A DNA stretch of 22,821 bases from positions 1 through 22,821 of the forward strand of contig JAHHQX010000022.1 of the NCBI GenBank assembly GCA_020026155.1, given 5' to 3'. The notes below the pieces were generated by a model. That model ran no database searches. It worked only from the letters and a program-made list of their open reading frames with translations, and had not been told where the DNA came from. Position 1 is the first letter of the stretch. Each line of letters opens with the position of its first letter. Made by a program: the position numbers and the translations under genes. Shown here one piece after another: positions 8,662 to 17,131 of the stretch. Origin of the DNA: Actinobacillus sp. Its GTDB lineage: Bacteria; Pseudomonadota; Gammaproteobacteria; Enterobacterales; Pasteurellaceae.

Positions 8662-11436
8662 TTATGAATTTAAAGCGGTTTCAACAAGTTTACGTTGTTG
8701 CATTTGGTGCAAGGCAGCATCACCGGTTGCCGTCGCAGCAGCAGCAGGTCGTCCCGCATAGTGCAAAGGTATATTATTCGGTAATGTTGCGATTAATTGG
8801 GATTGAATAAACCACCACGCACCTTGATTTTGAGGTTCTTCTTGGCACCAAATCGCTTCGCGGCATTGCGGATATTGGTTGACGATATCTGCGATCGCTT
8901 TTTGCGGATACGGGTAAAGTTGTTCGATACGAATAATCGCAATATGGTTTAATCCTTGTTGGCGACGTTGTTCTAATAAATCATAATAAACTTTACCTGT
9001 ACAGAAAATAATGCGTGTGATGTCATTTGCAATCAACGGATCGACCTCGCCAATCACCGTTTGGTAACCGCCATGTAAGAAGTCTTTTTGTTCGGAGACT
9101 GCCAATGGGTGACGCAATAATGATTTTGGTGTCATTACGATTAATGGGCGGCGCACGTTACGCAAAATTTGGCGACGTAAGAGATGATAAATCTGCGCTG
9201 GCGTAGTCGGTACGCACACTTGCATATTATCTTCTGCACATAACTGTAAGTAACGTTCTAAGCGTGCCGATGAATGTTCCGGACCTTGCCCTTCATAGCC
9301 GTGCGGTAGCAACATGGTTAAACCACACATTCTGCCCCATTTCTGTTCCCCTGAACTGATAAATTGATCCACCACCATTTGCGCACCATTTGCAAAATCA
9401 CCAAATTGGGCTTCCCATAGCGTTAATGTTTGAGGTGCGGTACTTGCATAGCCATATTCAAACGCTAACACGCCTTCTTCTGAAAGCATAGAATCCCATA
9501 CTTCAAAATGCCCTTGTGGTTGTCCTAGATGCTGTAATGGATAATAGACTTCTGCATTTTGTTGACTATGCAACGCAGCGTGACGATGTGAGAATGTCGC
9601 ACGCCCTGCATCTTCCCCAGAAAGACGAATGTTATGCCCTTGCGTTAAAATGGTTGCATACGCCATGGTTTCACCCATTCCCCAATCGAATGGCTTTTTC
9701 CCTTCTGCCATCAAGCGACGATCCGCATAGACTTTTTTAACACGGTTATGTAAAACGTGATCTTCAGGATAATCACTTACCGCTAACGCAAGCGCTTTAA
9801 ATTGTTTTGCCGTAACGTGATCTTTTGGATTATCCCATTTTGTTGTGAGTAACGCTTTTGACCAATATTTCCCGTTTTCGCTCGGCTCAGCCCATTCACT
9901 AACCATCGTGGCATTATTTTCTAAGCCTTGACGATAATCTTCTTTCATCGCATTTACTTGTTCAGCGCTAAGCGTCCCATTTTCTTGTAAGAAAGCGGCA
10001 TATTGTTGTGCAACGGTTGGGTGTTGTTTAATTTTTTGGTACATCAAAGGTTGCGTCATAGCAGGCTCATCGGCTTCATTATGCCCATGACGACGGTAAG
10101 ATACTAAATCAATAAAAATATCTTTGTGGAAAGTCTGACGATAAGCCACTGCTAAATGAGCTGCGCGCACCACTGCCTCGGCATCGTCGCCATTTACATG
10201 TAGAACTGGCGCACCAATCATTTTCGCTACGTCGGTACAGTAGTACATAGAGCGGGTATCTTGTGGATTTGAGGTCGTAAAACCGATTTGGTTATTGATG
10301 ACAATCCGAATGGTGCCACCAACGGTATAACCGCGAGTTTTTGACATATTCAAGGTTTCTTGCACAATGCCTTGCCCAGCCAATGCTGAGTCACCATGCA
10401 CAGTAACCGCCATCACTTTGGTTCGTTCGGTATCATGAATGCGATCTTGACGAGCACGTACGGATCCTTGAATAACGGGACTTACGATTTCTAAATGGGA
10501 TGGATTGTAAGCGAGATTTAAATGAATGCGTGCGTTATCTGTCACAAAATCACTTGAAAAACCTTGGTGATATTTCACATCGCCTGAGCCGGTGTATTGC
10601 ATTTTTCCAGCAAATTCATCAAAAAGGGTCTGTGGTTTTTTACCAAAAACATTCACCAGCATATTTAAACGGCCTCGGTGTGCCATGCCGAAAACAATTT
10701 CTTCTACATTATTGTGAGCGCTGGTGCGAATAATTTCTTTCACTAACAGAATAAAGGCGTCACTACCCTCAAGGGAAAAACGTTTTGCTCCCGTAAATTT
10801 TGCCCCTAAATAACGCTCTAAGCCCTCGGCGGCAATTAATTCTTGTAGAAATTGTTGCTGTTGTTGTGCGGTGAAAATAGGTCGATCTTGCTCTAATTGT
10901 GATTGTAACCATTTCTGTTCTTGACGATCTGCATAATCAAATTCCGCACTTAATGTTTGGCAATAACTTTGATGAAGTTTCTCTGCCAATGCTTGCAATG
11001 TCATTTGTGTTTGCTGATTGACAGTATGCGGTAAATTAAATGTTTGGCTCAGATCCTGAGGATGGAAGCCATAATGTTGCCAATGCAGATCTTCCGCCTC
11101 ACGGATTTCGCCCAATGGATTGGTATTCGCAAATCGATGACCTTGCGAACGATAGGCGTCAATGAAGTGCATTAAATCGGTGGCATGTTGTTCGGTATGC
11201 GATGTTGCTCGCAAAACATGGGATTGTTGCGCTTGTTTTTTAAAGGCTTCACGAATTTTTGAATGCGCCTGCTCAGGCTGAGTGGCTTTAGCAAAACGAG
11301 AAAAAATTTCTCGCCAACTTGGTTCTACTTGAGCTGGATTATCTAAATAAATTTCATATAAATCTTCAATATAAGCCTGATTACTTCCAGCAAGCGCACT
11401 GCTTGCCAACCATTCTTGTAAAGTTTCTTGTTTCAT
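8662..11436 (-). CDS. sucA: 2-oxoglutarate dehydrogenase E1 component
   Basis: Thiamine-diphosphate-dependent dehydrogenase that decarboxylates 2-oxoglutarate and passes the succinyl group to SucB. At 924 residues it is close to E. coli SucA (933). The N-terminus has the SucB-binding segment (LASSALAGSNQAYIEDLYE), followed by the E1 landmarks GMAHRGRLNML, NPSHLEIVSPV, HGDSALAGQG, the diphosphate/Mg stretch beginning GDDAEAV, and the active-site loop RRHGHNEADEP. The C-terminal half contains the transketolase-type pyrimidine domain (FSHRHAALHSQ, PHGYEGQGPEHSSARLER). A GGAGAAATAA ribosome site precedes the ATG. It is first of the sucA-sucB pair. Many Pasteurellaceae lack the oxidative first steps of the citric acid cycle, so here the complex probably supplies succinyl-CoA from glutamate-derived 2-oxoglutarate (family knowledge plus inference). 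Confidence 0.96.
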   Translation of the reverse strand: MKQETLQEWLASSALAGSNQAYIEDLYEIYLDNPAQVEPSWREIFSRFAKATQPEQAHSKIREAFKKQAQQSHVLRATSHTEQHATDLMHFIDAYRSQGHRFANTNPLGEIREAEDLHWQHYGFHPQDLSQTFNLPHTVNQQTQMTLQALAEKLHQSYCQTLSAEFDYADRQEQKWLQSQLEQDRPIFTAQQQQQFLQELIAAEGLERYLGAKFTGAKRFSLEGSDAFILLVKEIIRTSAHNNVEEIVFGMAHRGRLNMLVNVFGKKPQTLFDEFAGKMQYTGSGDVKYHQGFSSDFVTDNARIHLNLAYNPSHLEIVSPVIQGSVRARQDRIHDTERTKVMAVTVHGDSALAGQGIVQETLNMSKTRGYTVGGTIRIVINNQIGFTTSNPQDTRSMYYCTDVAKMIGAPVLHVNGDDAEAVVRAAHLAVAYRQTFHKDIFIDLVSYRRHGHNEADEPAMTQPLMYQKIKQHPTVAQQYAAFLQENGTLSAEQVNAMKEDYRQGLENNATMVSEWAEPSENGKYWSKALLTTKWDNPKDHVTAKQFKALALAVSDYPEDHVLHNRVKKVYADRRLMAEGKKPFDWGMGETMAYATILTQGHNIRLSGEDAGRATFSHRHAALHSQQNAEVYYPLQHLGQPQGHFEVWDSMLSEEGVLAFEYGYASTAPQTLTLWEAQFGDFANGAQMVVDQFISSGEQKWGRMCGLTMLLPHGYEGQGPEHSSARLERYLQLCAEDNMQVCVPTTPAQIYHLLRRQILRNVRRPLIVMTPKSLLRHPLAVSEQKDFLHGGYQTVIGEVDPLIANDITRIIFCTGKVYYDLLEQRRQQGLNHIAIIRIEQLYPYPQKAIADIVNQYPQCREAIWCQEEPQNQGAWWFIQSQLIATLPNNIPLHYAGRPAAAATATGDAALHQMQQRKLVETALNS

Positions 11437-11475
11437 TTATTTCTCCAGTCATCAAGTGGATAGTACTTATTTACT

Positions 11476-11481
11476 ATTATA
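11476..11481 (-). promoter_or_regulatory. Candidate -10 element of the sucA promoter
   Basis: The minus strand carries a perfect TATAAT about 40 bases before the sucA ATG and downstream of the gloC terminator. No convincing -35 is present at 16-18 bases, which suggests dependence on an activator or an UP element. Confidence 0.45.
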
Positions 11482-11519
11482 GCGTGATTTTTCAAAAAGT
11501 TGCGGGTTTTAGTCCAGCT

Positions 11520-11559
11520 TAACACAATAAAAAAGCAAGAACATAACTGTTCTTGCTTT
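11520..11559 (-). terminator. gloC terminator
   Basis: A perfect 12-base-pair stem (11532-11543 with 11548-11559), AAAGCAAGAACA/TGTTCTTGCTTT, has a four-base loop and is followed on the minus strand by TTTTTTATTGTG. It sits 4 bases after the gloC stop codon and isolates sucA from gloC. Confidence 0.92.
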
Positions 11560-11563
11560 CAAG

Positions 11564-12193
11564 CTAATTTTTTAAATATGGGTTATATTGGCGCTCTTCT
11601 CCAACAGTGGTTGGCTGCCCATGCCCTGCCACAATAATCATTTTATCGCCCAGTGGGAATAATTTATTTTTTATTGAGGCAATAAGATCCGCATGGTTTC
11701 CTCGTGGAAAGTCAGTTCGCCCAATGCTTTGTTGGAAAAGTACATCACCCGTAAAGGCAACATTGTGCGCTTTATTGATAAAGCCAACATGCCCTGGGGT
11801 ATGTCCTGGCAAATGTAAAACCTCTAGCTCAATATCGCCGATTTTTAGCACTTCGCCATCTTCCAACCAACGATCTGGCTCAAAAGCATCGACTTCTTTT
11901 AAACCAAATTGAAGAGCTTGTTGATGAAGCCCATCTAACCAGAACTTATCCTCTTTTTGCGGTCCTAAAATTTCAACCCCGAAATATTTTTTTAATTCTT
12001 CCGCAGCCCCGACGTGATCAAGATGTCCATGTGTCAGTAAAATAGCTTTAACGTTTAGCCCTAATTCTTCGACACGTTTAATAATTTTTTGTGCATCGCC
12101 ACCGGGATCAATAATAGCGGCATTTTTTTCATCGTCCCAAATTAGACTACAATTTTGATGAAATGCCGTCACGGGTAATAATTCAACTTGCAT
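11564..12193 (-). CDS. gloC: Metallo-beta-lactamase fold hydrolase, GloC/YcbL type glyoxalase II
   Basis: A small cytoplasmic metallohydrolase. The metal-binding motif THGHLDH is at about 54-60; further ligands appear in LPGHTPGH, TGDVLF and VAGHGQPT. E. coli YcbL (GloC, 215 residues) hydrolyses S-lactoylglutathione, the second step of methylglyoxal detoxification, so that is the likely reaction; the short length lacks the C-terminal helical domain of classical GloB. I start at the ATG at 12193 (MQVELLPVTAFHQNCS, 209 residues) because AGGAGA lies six bases before it. An upstream in-frame ATG at 12223 falls inside a palindromic repeat and has no ribosome site. It follows norM on the same strand and ends at its own terminator before sucA. 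Confidence 0.85.
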   Translation of the reverse strand: MQVELLPVTAFHQNCSLIWDDEKNAAIIDPGGDAQKIIKRVEELGLNVKAILLTHGHLDHVGAAEELKKYFGVEILGPQKEDKFWLDGLHQQALQFGLKEVDAFEPDRWLEDGEVLKIGDIELEVLHLPGHTPGHVGFINKAHNVAFTGDVLFQQSIGRTDFPRGNHADLIASIKNKLFPLGDKMIIVAGHGQPTTVGEERQYNPYLKN

Positions 12194-12213
12194 GGTATCT
12201 CCTTTTATTTTAC

Positions 12214-12255
12214 CACGCCCCATTTTTCATAAATTTTTATGATTTATGGGGCGTG
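12214..12255. repeat. CACGCC palindromic intergenic repeat, copy between norM and gloC
   Basis: A 42-base inverted repeat with exact outer arms CACGCCCCAT (12214-12223) and ATGGGGCGTG (12246-12255). The centre is CATAAATTTTTATG, nearly identical to the sucA-sucB copy. It ends 10 bases from the norM stop codon. No T-run follows on the minus strand. Confidence 0.8.
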
Positions 12256-12265
12256 ATTTTGCATT

Positions 12266-13657
12266 TTAATGATGTTCAACTCGTGCCAATAGTTGATCTT
12301 TTGGTAATGCTTGGAGCTTACGTAAACGCCTTACTAATAAGAAAGCAGCGATACTTAAACTCACTAAGAAAGCAATCCAAAATCCTTCTGCACCCAGTGC
12401 TGGGACAATCCAGTTAGTGCGCGATAAAGTGTATCCCAATGGAATACCAATCACCCAGTAGCAGAATAACGTAATATACAAAATAGGTTTAGTATCTTTA
12501 TAGCCCCGTAAAATCCCCCCCGTAATTACTTGGAAAGAATCGGAGAATTGATAAAGTGCCGTTAAGATTAACAAACTTCCTGCCATCAAGATAACTTTTT
12601 CGTTGGAAACGAAAATTGCGGCAATATGAAAACGGAAAATAAAGGTGAAAATCGCTAAGAAAAGCGCTAATCCTTGTCCCATTGCTAAAGATAAATAACT
12701 AATTTCTTTAGCTAATTTCACTTTTCCTTCACCTAAACGTTGCCCTACGACGATCGTCGTCGCCATCCCTAAAGATAATGGGAAAATAAAGAGTGTAGAA
12801 CTGTAATTTAAGGCAATTTGGTGACTTGCCACGACATCTGTTCCCAATGGCGCAAGTAAAAGCGAACTGATCGCAAAAAGCATCACTTCACTACATACGG
12901 CTAACGCAATCGGCAAGCCTAGTTTTAAAATTTGTCCTAAAACATGAAAATCGGGTTTTTCAAAAAGATGCTCAAAAACTTTTAAATCACGTTGGCTCGG
13001 TGCTTTATAGCAATAAAGCATCATTAAAAGTCCCATACTCCAGTTTACAATCGCTGTCGCAAAACCACATCCCACGGCACCATATGCTGGTAAACCTAAT
13101 TTTCCATAAATAAAAATATAGTTGAGCGGAATATTCAACATCAATCCGCAAAATGCAATGACCATCGCAGGTTTAGTTTTCGCAATTCCATCATTTAAGC
13201 CACGGAAATTAATCAATAATAGAAATCCAGGTACACCCCAAAGCATAATATTTAAATAGCCTTCAGTTGTGTGCGCGAGTTTAGGTGGCAAATTCATAAA
13301 CTGAATCACGTAATGACTGTAATAAATTAGGAGCCCCAGAATAATACTAAGCCCAATAACTAACCAAATCCCTTGACGAATTTGGTGAGCAATTTTATCA
13401 CGTTGTCCAGAACCATTAAGATAAGAAACAATTGGCGGTAATGCCAAAAGTAAGCCATTCCCAAATAAAACTAAAGGTGCCCAAATTGAAGCACCAACCG
13501 CGATTGCCGCCATGTCTGTTGCACTTACGCGTCCTGACATAATGGTATCAACAAGCCCCATGGAGCTTTGCGCTAATTGTGCCAAGAAAATCGGAAAAGC
13601 AAGACCTGAAAGCCGTTTCGCTTGTAAATAATATTTTTCAAAATAACGCTGTTTCAT
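12266..13657 (-). CDS. norM: MATE-family multidrug efflux pump, NorM/HmrM/MdtK type
   Basis: An inner-membrane antiporter of 463 residues with about 12 hydrophobic segments in two related halves, the same length as H. influenzae HmrM and E. coli MdtK. The early segment LAQSSMGLVDTIMSGRVS (27-44) is the MATE signature in which a first-helix acidic residue and the following loop take part in cation coupling. The family exports cationic drugs and dyes in exchange for Na+ or H+. It is divergent from ribE with a 65-base gap, the same arrangement as mdtK and the riboflavin synthase gene in E. coli. gloC lies 73 bases downstream on the same strand and the gap shows no T-run terminator, so read-through into gloC is possible. 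Substrate range cannot be judged. Confidence 0.9.
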   Translation of the reverse strand: MKQRYFEKYYLQAKRLSGLAFPIFLAQLAQSSMGLVDTIMSGRVSATDMAAIAVGASIWAPLVLFGNGLLLALPPIVSYLNGSGQRDKIAHQIRQGIWLVIGLSIILGLLIYYSHYVIQFMNLPPKLAHTTEGYLNIMLWGVPGFLLLINFRGLNDGIAKTKPAMVIAFCGLMLNIPLNYIFIYGKLGLPAYGAVGCGFATAIVNWSMGLLMMLYCYKAPSQRDLKVFEHLFEKPDFHVLGQILKLGLPIALAVCSEVMLFAISSLLLAPLGTDVVASHQIALNYSSTLFIFPLSLGMATTIVVGQRLGEGKVKLAKEISYLSLAMGQGLALFLAIFTFIFRFHIAAIFVSNEKVILMAGSLLILTALYQFSDSFQVITGGILRGYKDTKPILYITLFCYWVIGIPLGYTLSRTNWIVPALGAEGFWIAFLVSLSIAAFLLVRRLRKLQALPKDQLLARVEHH

Positions 13658-13675
13658 AAAAAATCCGAAAATTGT

Positions 13676-13681
13676 TATAAT
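13676..13681 (+). promoter_or_regulatory. Candidate -10 element of the ribE promoter
   Basis: A perfect TATAAT lies 41 bases before the ribE ATG, in the 65-base norM-ribE divergent gap. The best -35 (TTTCAT, 13652-13657) is poor and overlaps the norM start. Confidence 0.4.
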
Positions 13682-13722
13682 CTAAAAGTTTTCCAATATA
13701 TTCATTAATAAGAGAGTAAAAA

Positions 13723-14337
13723 ATGTTTACAGGTATTGTTCAAGGAATTGCCCCTATTGTGGCAATTGATGAAAAGGTAAATTTTAGAACACATACTATA
13801 AAAATGCCACCTTCCTTGCTAAAGGATTTACAATTAGGTGCTTCTGTTGCTAATAATGGTGTTTGTTTAACCGTTACTAAAATCGATGGTGATTTAGTAA
13901 GTTTTGACTTAATGCAAGAAACCTTAAAGCTCACTAATTTGAGTAAAGTTGTTGTCGGGGATTCAGTTAATATTGAACGCGCAATGCAAATGGGCACCGA
14001 AATCGGGGGACATATCCTTTCTGGACACGTCTATTGCATGGCAAAAGTTATCAATATTATTCCAAGTGAAAATAATGTCCAAATTTGGTTTGAAATGCCA
14101 GATAACGGTGCAATTAAATATATTCTTCACAAAGGATTTATTGCGATTGATGGCATTAGCTTAACCATTGGTGAAGTCAAAGATAATACATTCTGTGTTA
14201 ACCTTATTCCAGAAACATTACAACGTACAATGATTAGTAAACGTCCTGTTGGCAGTCTTGTAAACATTGAAATTGATCCACAAACACAAGCCATTGTTGA
14301 TACGGTTGAACGCTATTTAAAAAATCGCCAACTTTAA
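13723..14337 (+). CDS. ribE: Riboflavin synthase, alpha subunit
   Basis: Catalyses the last step of riboflavin synthesis, the dismutation of two 6,7-dimethyl-8-ribityllumazine molecules. The 204-residue chain is an internal duplication of two lumazine-binding barrels. It starts with the near-invariant MFTGIVQG; repeat one has NGVCLT at 45-50 and repeat two has DGISLT at 143-148. The enzyme works as a homotrimer in the cytoplasm. AGAGAG precedes the ATG. I see no FMN riboswitch in the short leader. It stands alone, divergent from norM and convergent with prmA across a shared hairpin, as expected where riboflavin genes are scattered rather than clustered. In E. coli this gene is called ribC or ribE. 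Confidence 0.95.
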   Translation: MFTGIVQGIAPIVAIDEKVNFRTHTIKMPPSLLKDLQLGASVANNGVCLTVTKIDGDLVSFDLMQETLKLTNLSKVVVGDSVNIERAMQMGTEIGGHILSGHVYCMAKVINIIPSENNVQIWFEMPDNGAIKYILHKGFIAIDGISLTIGEVKDNTFCVNLIPETLQRTMISKRPVGSLVNIEIDPQTQAIVDTVERYLKNRQL

Positions 14338-14345
14338 TAAAAAAT

Positions 14346-14386
14346 AAAAGCCTCTCAACTTTATCATTTGTAAGAGGCTTTTTTCT
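14346..14386. terminator. Bidirectional terminator between ribE and prmA
   Basis: Stem AAAAGCCTCT (14346-14355) pairs with AGAGGCTTTT (14373-14382) across a 17-base loop that can partly pair. A T-run follows on + (TTTTTTCTTTT) and an A-run precedes it, so it can stop ribE (+) and prmA (-). Confidence 0.85.
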
Positions 14387-14410
14387 TTTGATAAGTTCTA
14401 ACAATGTTGC

Positions 14411-15289
14411 TTATTTAAGTTTACCCGTAATACGGCACCACTCATCATTTTCTGCAACAGGATCCAAATCAAATTTTTCTGCGTAAGTATCACAAACACC
14501 CTGTGCTTGCGTCGTTAAAATCCCTGATAATCCAAGATCGCCCGCTGGTAGGACAAGCTCACTAATTGTTGGATAAAGTTCTTTTAATGGACCCGCTAAA
14601 ATATTTGCGACAACAACTTCTGCTTTAAGATCTTTTGGTGCATCTTTCGCTAGGAAAAGTTGTAGACGATCTGCCACGCCATTTTGTTCCGCATTATTAG
14701 TACTTGCAGTAATTGCCTGCGGATCAATATCGATCCCGATAGCATTTTTTGCGCCTAATTTTAATGCAGCAATAGCAAGAATACCTGAGCCACAACCAAA
14801 ATCGATAACGGTTTTACCTTCAAGGTCAAGCCCTTCTAACCATTCTAAACATAAAGCAGTTGTTGGATGTGTACCTGTACCAAACGCAAGACCAGGATCG
14901 AGCATCACGTTAACCGCATTTTCATCTGGAACTTCACGCCAACTTGGGCAAATCCATAAACGTTTACCGAATTGCATTGGGTGGAAATTATCCATCCATT
15001 CGCGTTCCCAGTCTTTGTCTTCAATTTGTTCTACTTTATAAACGTCATCCGCTAAATAACCCAATGCTTTTAAGCCTTTTACAACTTCTTGCATATCAGT
15101 TTCTGCATCAAATAAAGCGATAACATCGGTATTGCCCCATAAACGCGTTTCGCCTGGTTGAGGTTCAAAAATCGGAGTATCTTGACTATCGACAAACGTC
15201 ACTGATACCGCACCAAGATCTTCTACCGCTTGGCTTAATGCTTCTGCTTGTTGATCCGTACTGTTCATACGGAGCTGTAACCACGCCAT
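14411..15289 (-). CDS. prmA: Ribosomal protein L11 methyltransferase
   Basis: An S-adenosylmethionine-dependent enzyme that trimethylates L11 on several amino groups. It has 292 residues (E. coli 293): an N-terminal substrate-recognition domain, a linker, and a class I methyltransferase domain. The substrate-binding motif DPGLAFGTGTHPTT is at 131-144, the SAM-binding loop IDFGCGSG at 162-169, and the acidic residues of GIDIDPQA follow. ANILAGPL (N-[IL]-x-x-x-P-L) marks the catalytic region. An AAGGAA ribosome site stands about nine bases before the ATG. recN ends 88 bases upstream; a separate promoter candidate lies in that gap. The dusB-fis partners that often follow prmA are absent; it converges with ribE instead. 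Confidence 0.95.
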   Translation of the reverse strand: MAWLQLRMNSTDQQAEALSQAVEDLGAVSVTFVDSQDTPIFEPQPGETRLWGNTDVIALFDAETDMQEVVKGLKALGYLADDVYKVEQIEDKDWEREWMDNFHPMQFGKRLWICPSWREVPDENAVNVMLDPGLAFGTGTHPTTALCLEWLEGLDLEGKTVIDFGCGSGILAIAALKLGAKNAIGIDIDPQAITASTNNAEQNGVADRLQLFLAKDAPKDLKAEVVVANILAGPLKELYPTISELVLPAGDLGLSGILTTQAQGVCDTYAEKFDLDPVAENDEWCRITGKLK

Positions 15290-15334
15290 TATTATTATTC
15301 CTTAATTATCTAAATTACACTGATAAAGTCCGGT

Positions 15335-15363
15335 ATAGTAAAGGACACGCCTTAAAAATTCAA
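15335..15363 (-). promoter_or_regulatory. Candidate prmA promoter
   Basis: On the minus strand TTGAAT (15358-15363) and TACTAT (15335-15340) are separated by 17 bases. Each matches the consensus at four of six positions. It lies in the recN-prmA gap, 46 bases upstream of the prmA ATG. Confidence 0.4.
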
Positions 15364-15377
15364 CGCTTATAAAGGAT

Positions 15378-17054
15378 TTATGAAACAAGTGCTAGCATTT
15401 CTTCGGCATTTGCTAATGCAGTTTCTGTAATTTCACTGCCGCCGAGTAATTTTGCTAATGCTTTCACCCGTGTTGTTTCATCTAATTTTTTCATCATTGT
15501 TTCTGTTTTATCATTCACGACATGTTTTTCTACAGCGAAGTGATGATGTCCGCAACAAGCTACTTGCGGTAAGTGAGTGACACAGATTACTTGGGTATGC
15601 GCACCTAGATCACGTAGTAAGCGCCCTACTACACTTGCGGTTGCACCACTAATCCCAACATCAATTTCATCGAAAATGAGTGTTGGAATAGCATTTTTAT
15701 GCGAAGTTAGCACTTGTAATGTCAATGCAATACGTGAAAGTTCCCCACCTGACGCCGTTTTATTTAAAGCTTGAGCTTGTTGACCAAGATTACTACGTAA
15801 ATTGAATGCGATACTATCTGCGCCTTTCGCGGTTAATTTATTTTCATCAAAATTCAGTTCAATAGAAAAGATCGCATTTTCCATAGCTAATTTTTGAATA
15901 TTTTCTGTAACTTGATGAGATAACTCTGCCGCTTTAGTCATGCGTGATTGATGTAAACGTTCTGCAGTTTTTAATGCGTGGCAGTACGCTTTATTTTCTT
16001 CTTCAATCAAGGTTTGTTCACTTTCAGAAAAATCAACTAACTCTGTTAATTCTTGTTTTAATTGTTGATGTAGTTGATAAAGCGCTTCTGGTTTAACATT
16101 ATGCTTACGTGCCAAATTAATACATTGGCTTAGGCGATCTTCCACATCTTGTAATAAAGCGGGATCTTGTTCAATATTGCTACTTAAAATCTGCAATTCA
16201 GATGAGGCTTCTTGAATTTGTATCAATGCCTCTTGTAATAGCGTATTAACTTCTGCATATTGTGCGTCTAGTTCTACTAATTCTCCAATATGTTGCGTTG
16301 CTCGATATAATAAAGATTCAATATTGACTTCTTCATTTTCACTTAATAATTGTGAGGCAGATTGCGATAACATACTTAAAGTTTCGCTATTAGATAAACG
16401 AGTATGTTCTTTTTCTAATTCCTCATATTCATTTTCCTTTACAGCAAATTCATCCAATTCAGCTACTTGATATTCAAGTAATTGTTTTTTCGCTGCATTT
16501 TCTTGGCATTTTTGATGAAAAGTCGCGACCTGCTGTTGTAAATTTTTCCAACTTGAATAATCCTGTTGCATTTGATTTAAGAGGATTAAATGATCACAAT
16601 AACAATCTAATAATTGCATTTGATAGTCAGGTTTTAATAGTTGTTGTGCAGCATGTTGCCCATTAATTTGTACCAAGAATTGTCCAAGTAATTTTAATTG
16701 CTGTGCAGAAACAGGCGTACTATTAATAAAAGATTTAGAGCGACCATCTGGACTAATTACGCGACGTAAAATACAGTTTTCTGGATTATCCGTATCCTGC
16801 AATTCTTGTTCCGCCAGCCAAGTATACGCAGGATTTTCAGGAGAAATATGAAATACCGCACAAATATCCGCGCGATTTTCATTATCGCGTAACATTGTGC
16901 TATCGGTACGCTGCCCCAGACAAACACCTAATGCATCCAAAGCAATAGATTTACCTGCCCCTGTTTCGCCAGTAATTACTGACATACCAGTTGCAAATTC
17001 AATATCAACGTGATGGACAATAGCAAAATGATTAATTGTTAATTGGGTTAGCAT
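15378..17054 (-). CDS. recN: DNA repair protein RecN
   Basis: An SMC-like ATPase that acts on double-strand breaks and helps RecA-mediated repair. It has 558 residues (E. coli 553). Walker A GETGAGKS is at 29-36, a long Gln/Glu/Leu-rich coiled coil fills roughly 150-360, and the C-terminal ATPase half has the ABC signature SGGELSRIAL and Walker B IFDEIDVGISG. The ATG has AGAGGA upstream. Two LexA-type boxes and a sigma-70-like promoter lie immediately upstream, so it is almost certainly an SOS gene, as in E. coli. nadK precedes it on the same strand with a 77-base gap. In E. coli the order grpE-nadK-recN is the same. Confidence 0.95.
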   Translation of the reverse strand: MLTQLTINHFAIVHHVDIEFATGMSVITGETGAGKSIALDALGVCLGQRTDSTMLRDNENRADICAVFHISPENPAYTWLAEQELQDTDNPENCILRRVISPDGRSKSFINSTPVSAQQLKLLGQFLVQINGQHAAQQLLKPDYQMQLLDCYCDHLILLNQMQQDYSSWKNLQQQVATFHQKCQENAAKKQLLEYQVAELDEFAVKENEYEELEKEHTRLSNSETLSMLSQSASQLLSENEEVNIESLLYRATQHIGELVELDAQYAEVNTLLQEALIQIQEASSELQILSSNIEQDPALLQDVEDRLSQCINLARKHNVKPEALYQLHQQLKQELTELVDFSESEQTLIEEENKAYCHALKTAERLHQSRMTKAAELSHQVTENIQKLAMENAIFSIELNFDENKLTAKGADSIAFNLRSNLGQQAQALNKTASGGELSRIALTLQVLTSHKNAIPTLIFDEIDVGISGATASVVGRLLRDLGAHTQVICVTHLPQVACCGHHHFAVEKHVVNDKTETMMKKLDETTRVKALAKLLGGSEITETALANAEEMLALVS

Positions 17055-17069
17055 AAAAAATCCTCTTTA

Positions 17070-17112
17070 CTGTATATGCGCTCAGTTTAAAACTGTTTTT
17101 ATATACAGTAAA
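17070..17112 (-). promoter_or_regulatory. recN promoter with two LexA boxes
   Basis: Two sequences fit CTG-N10-CAG with AT-rich spacers: CTGTATATGCGCTCAG (17070-17085) and CTGTTTTTATATACAG (17093-17108). Their centres are 23 bases apart. On the minus strand TTTACT (17107-17112) and TAAACT (17084-17089) form a -35/-10 pair with 17-base spacing, so both boxes overlap promoter elements. This is how LexA represses recN in E. coli. Confidence 0.85.
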
Positions 17113-17131
17113 GTGATTTTTTAATCTTCGG

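Noticed and set aside
11482..11510. Possible fifth copy of the CACGCC repeat near the sucA promoter
   Set aside because: Only GCGTGATTTTT matches one end; there is no opposite arm and no core, so chance similarity is likely.
13658..13722. FMN riboswitch before ribE
   Set aside because: The leader is only about 35 bases after the -10, far too short for the roughly 120-base FMN aptamer.
15346..15380. CACGCC sequence in the recN-prmA gap
   Set aside because: Begins like the repeat (CACGCCTTAAAAATT), but the core and right arm are missing. Most of it is better explained as the spacer of the candidate prmA promoter.
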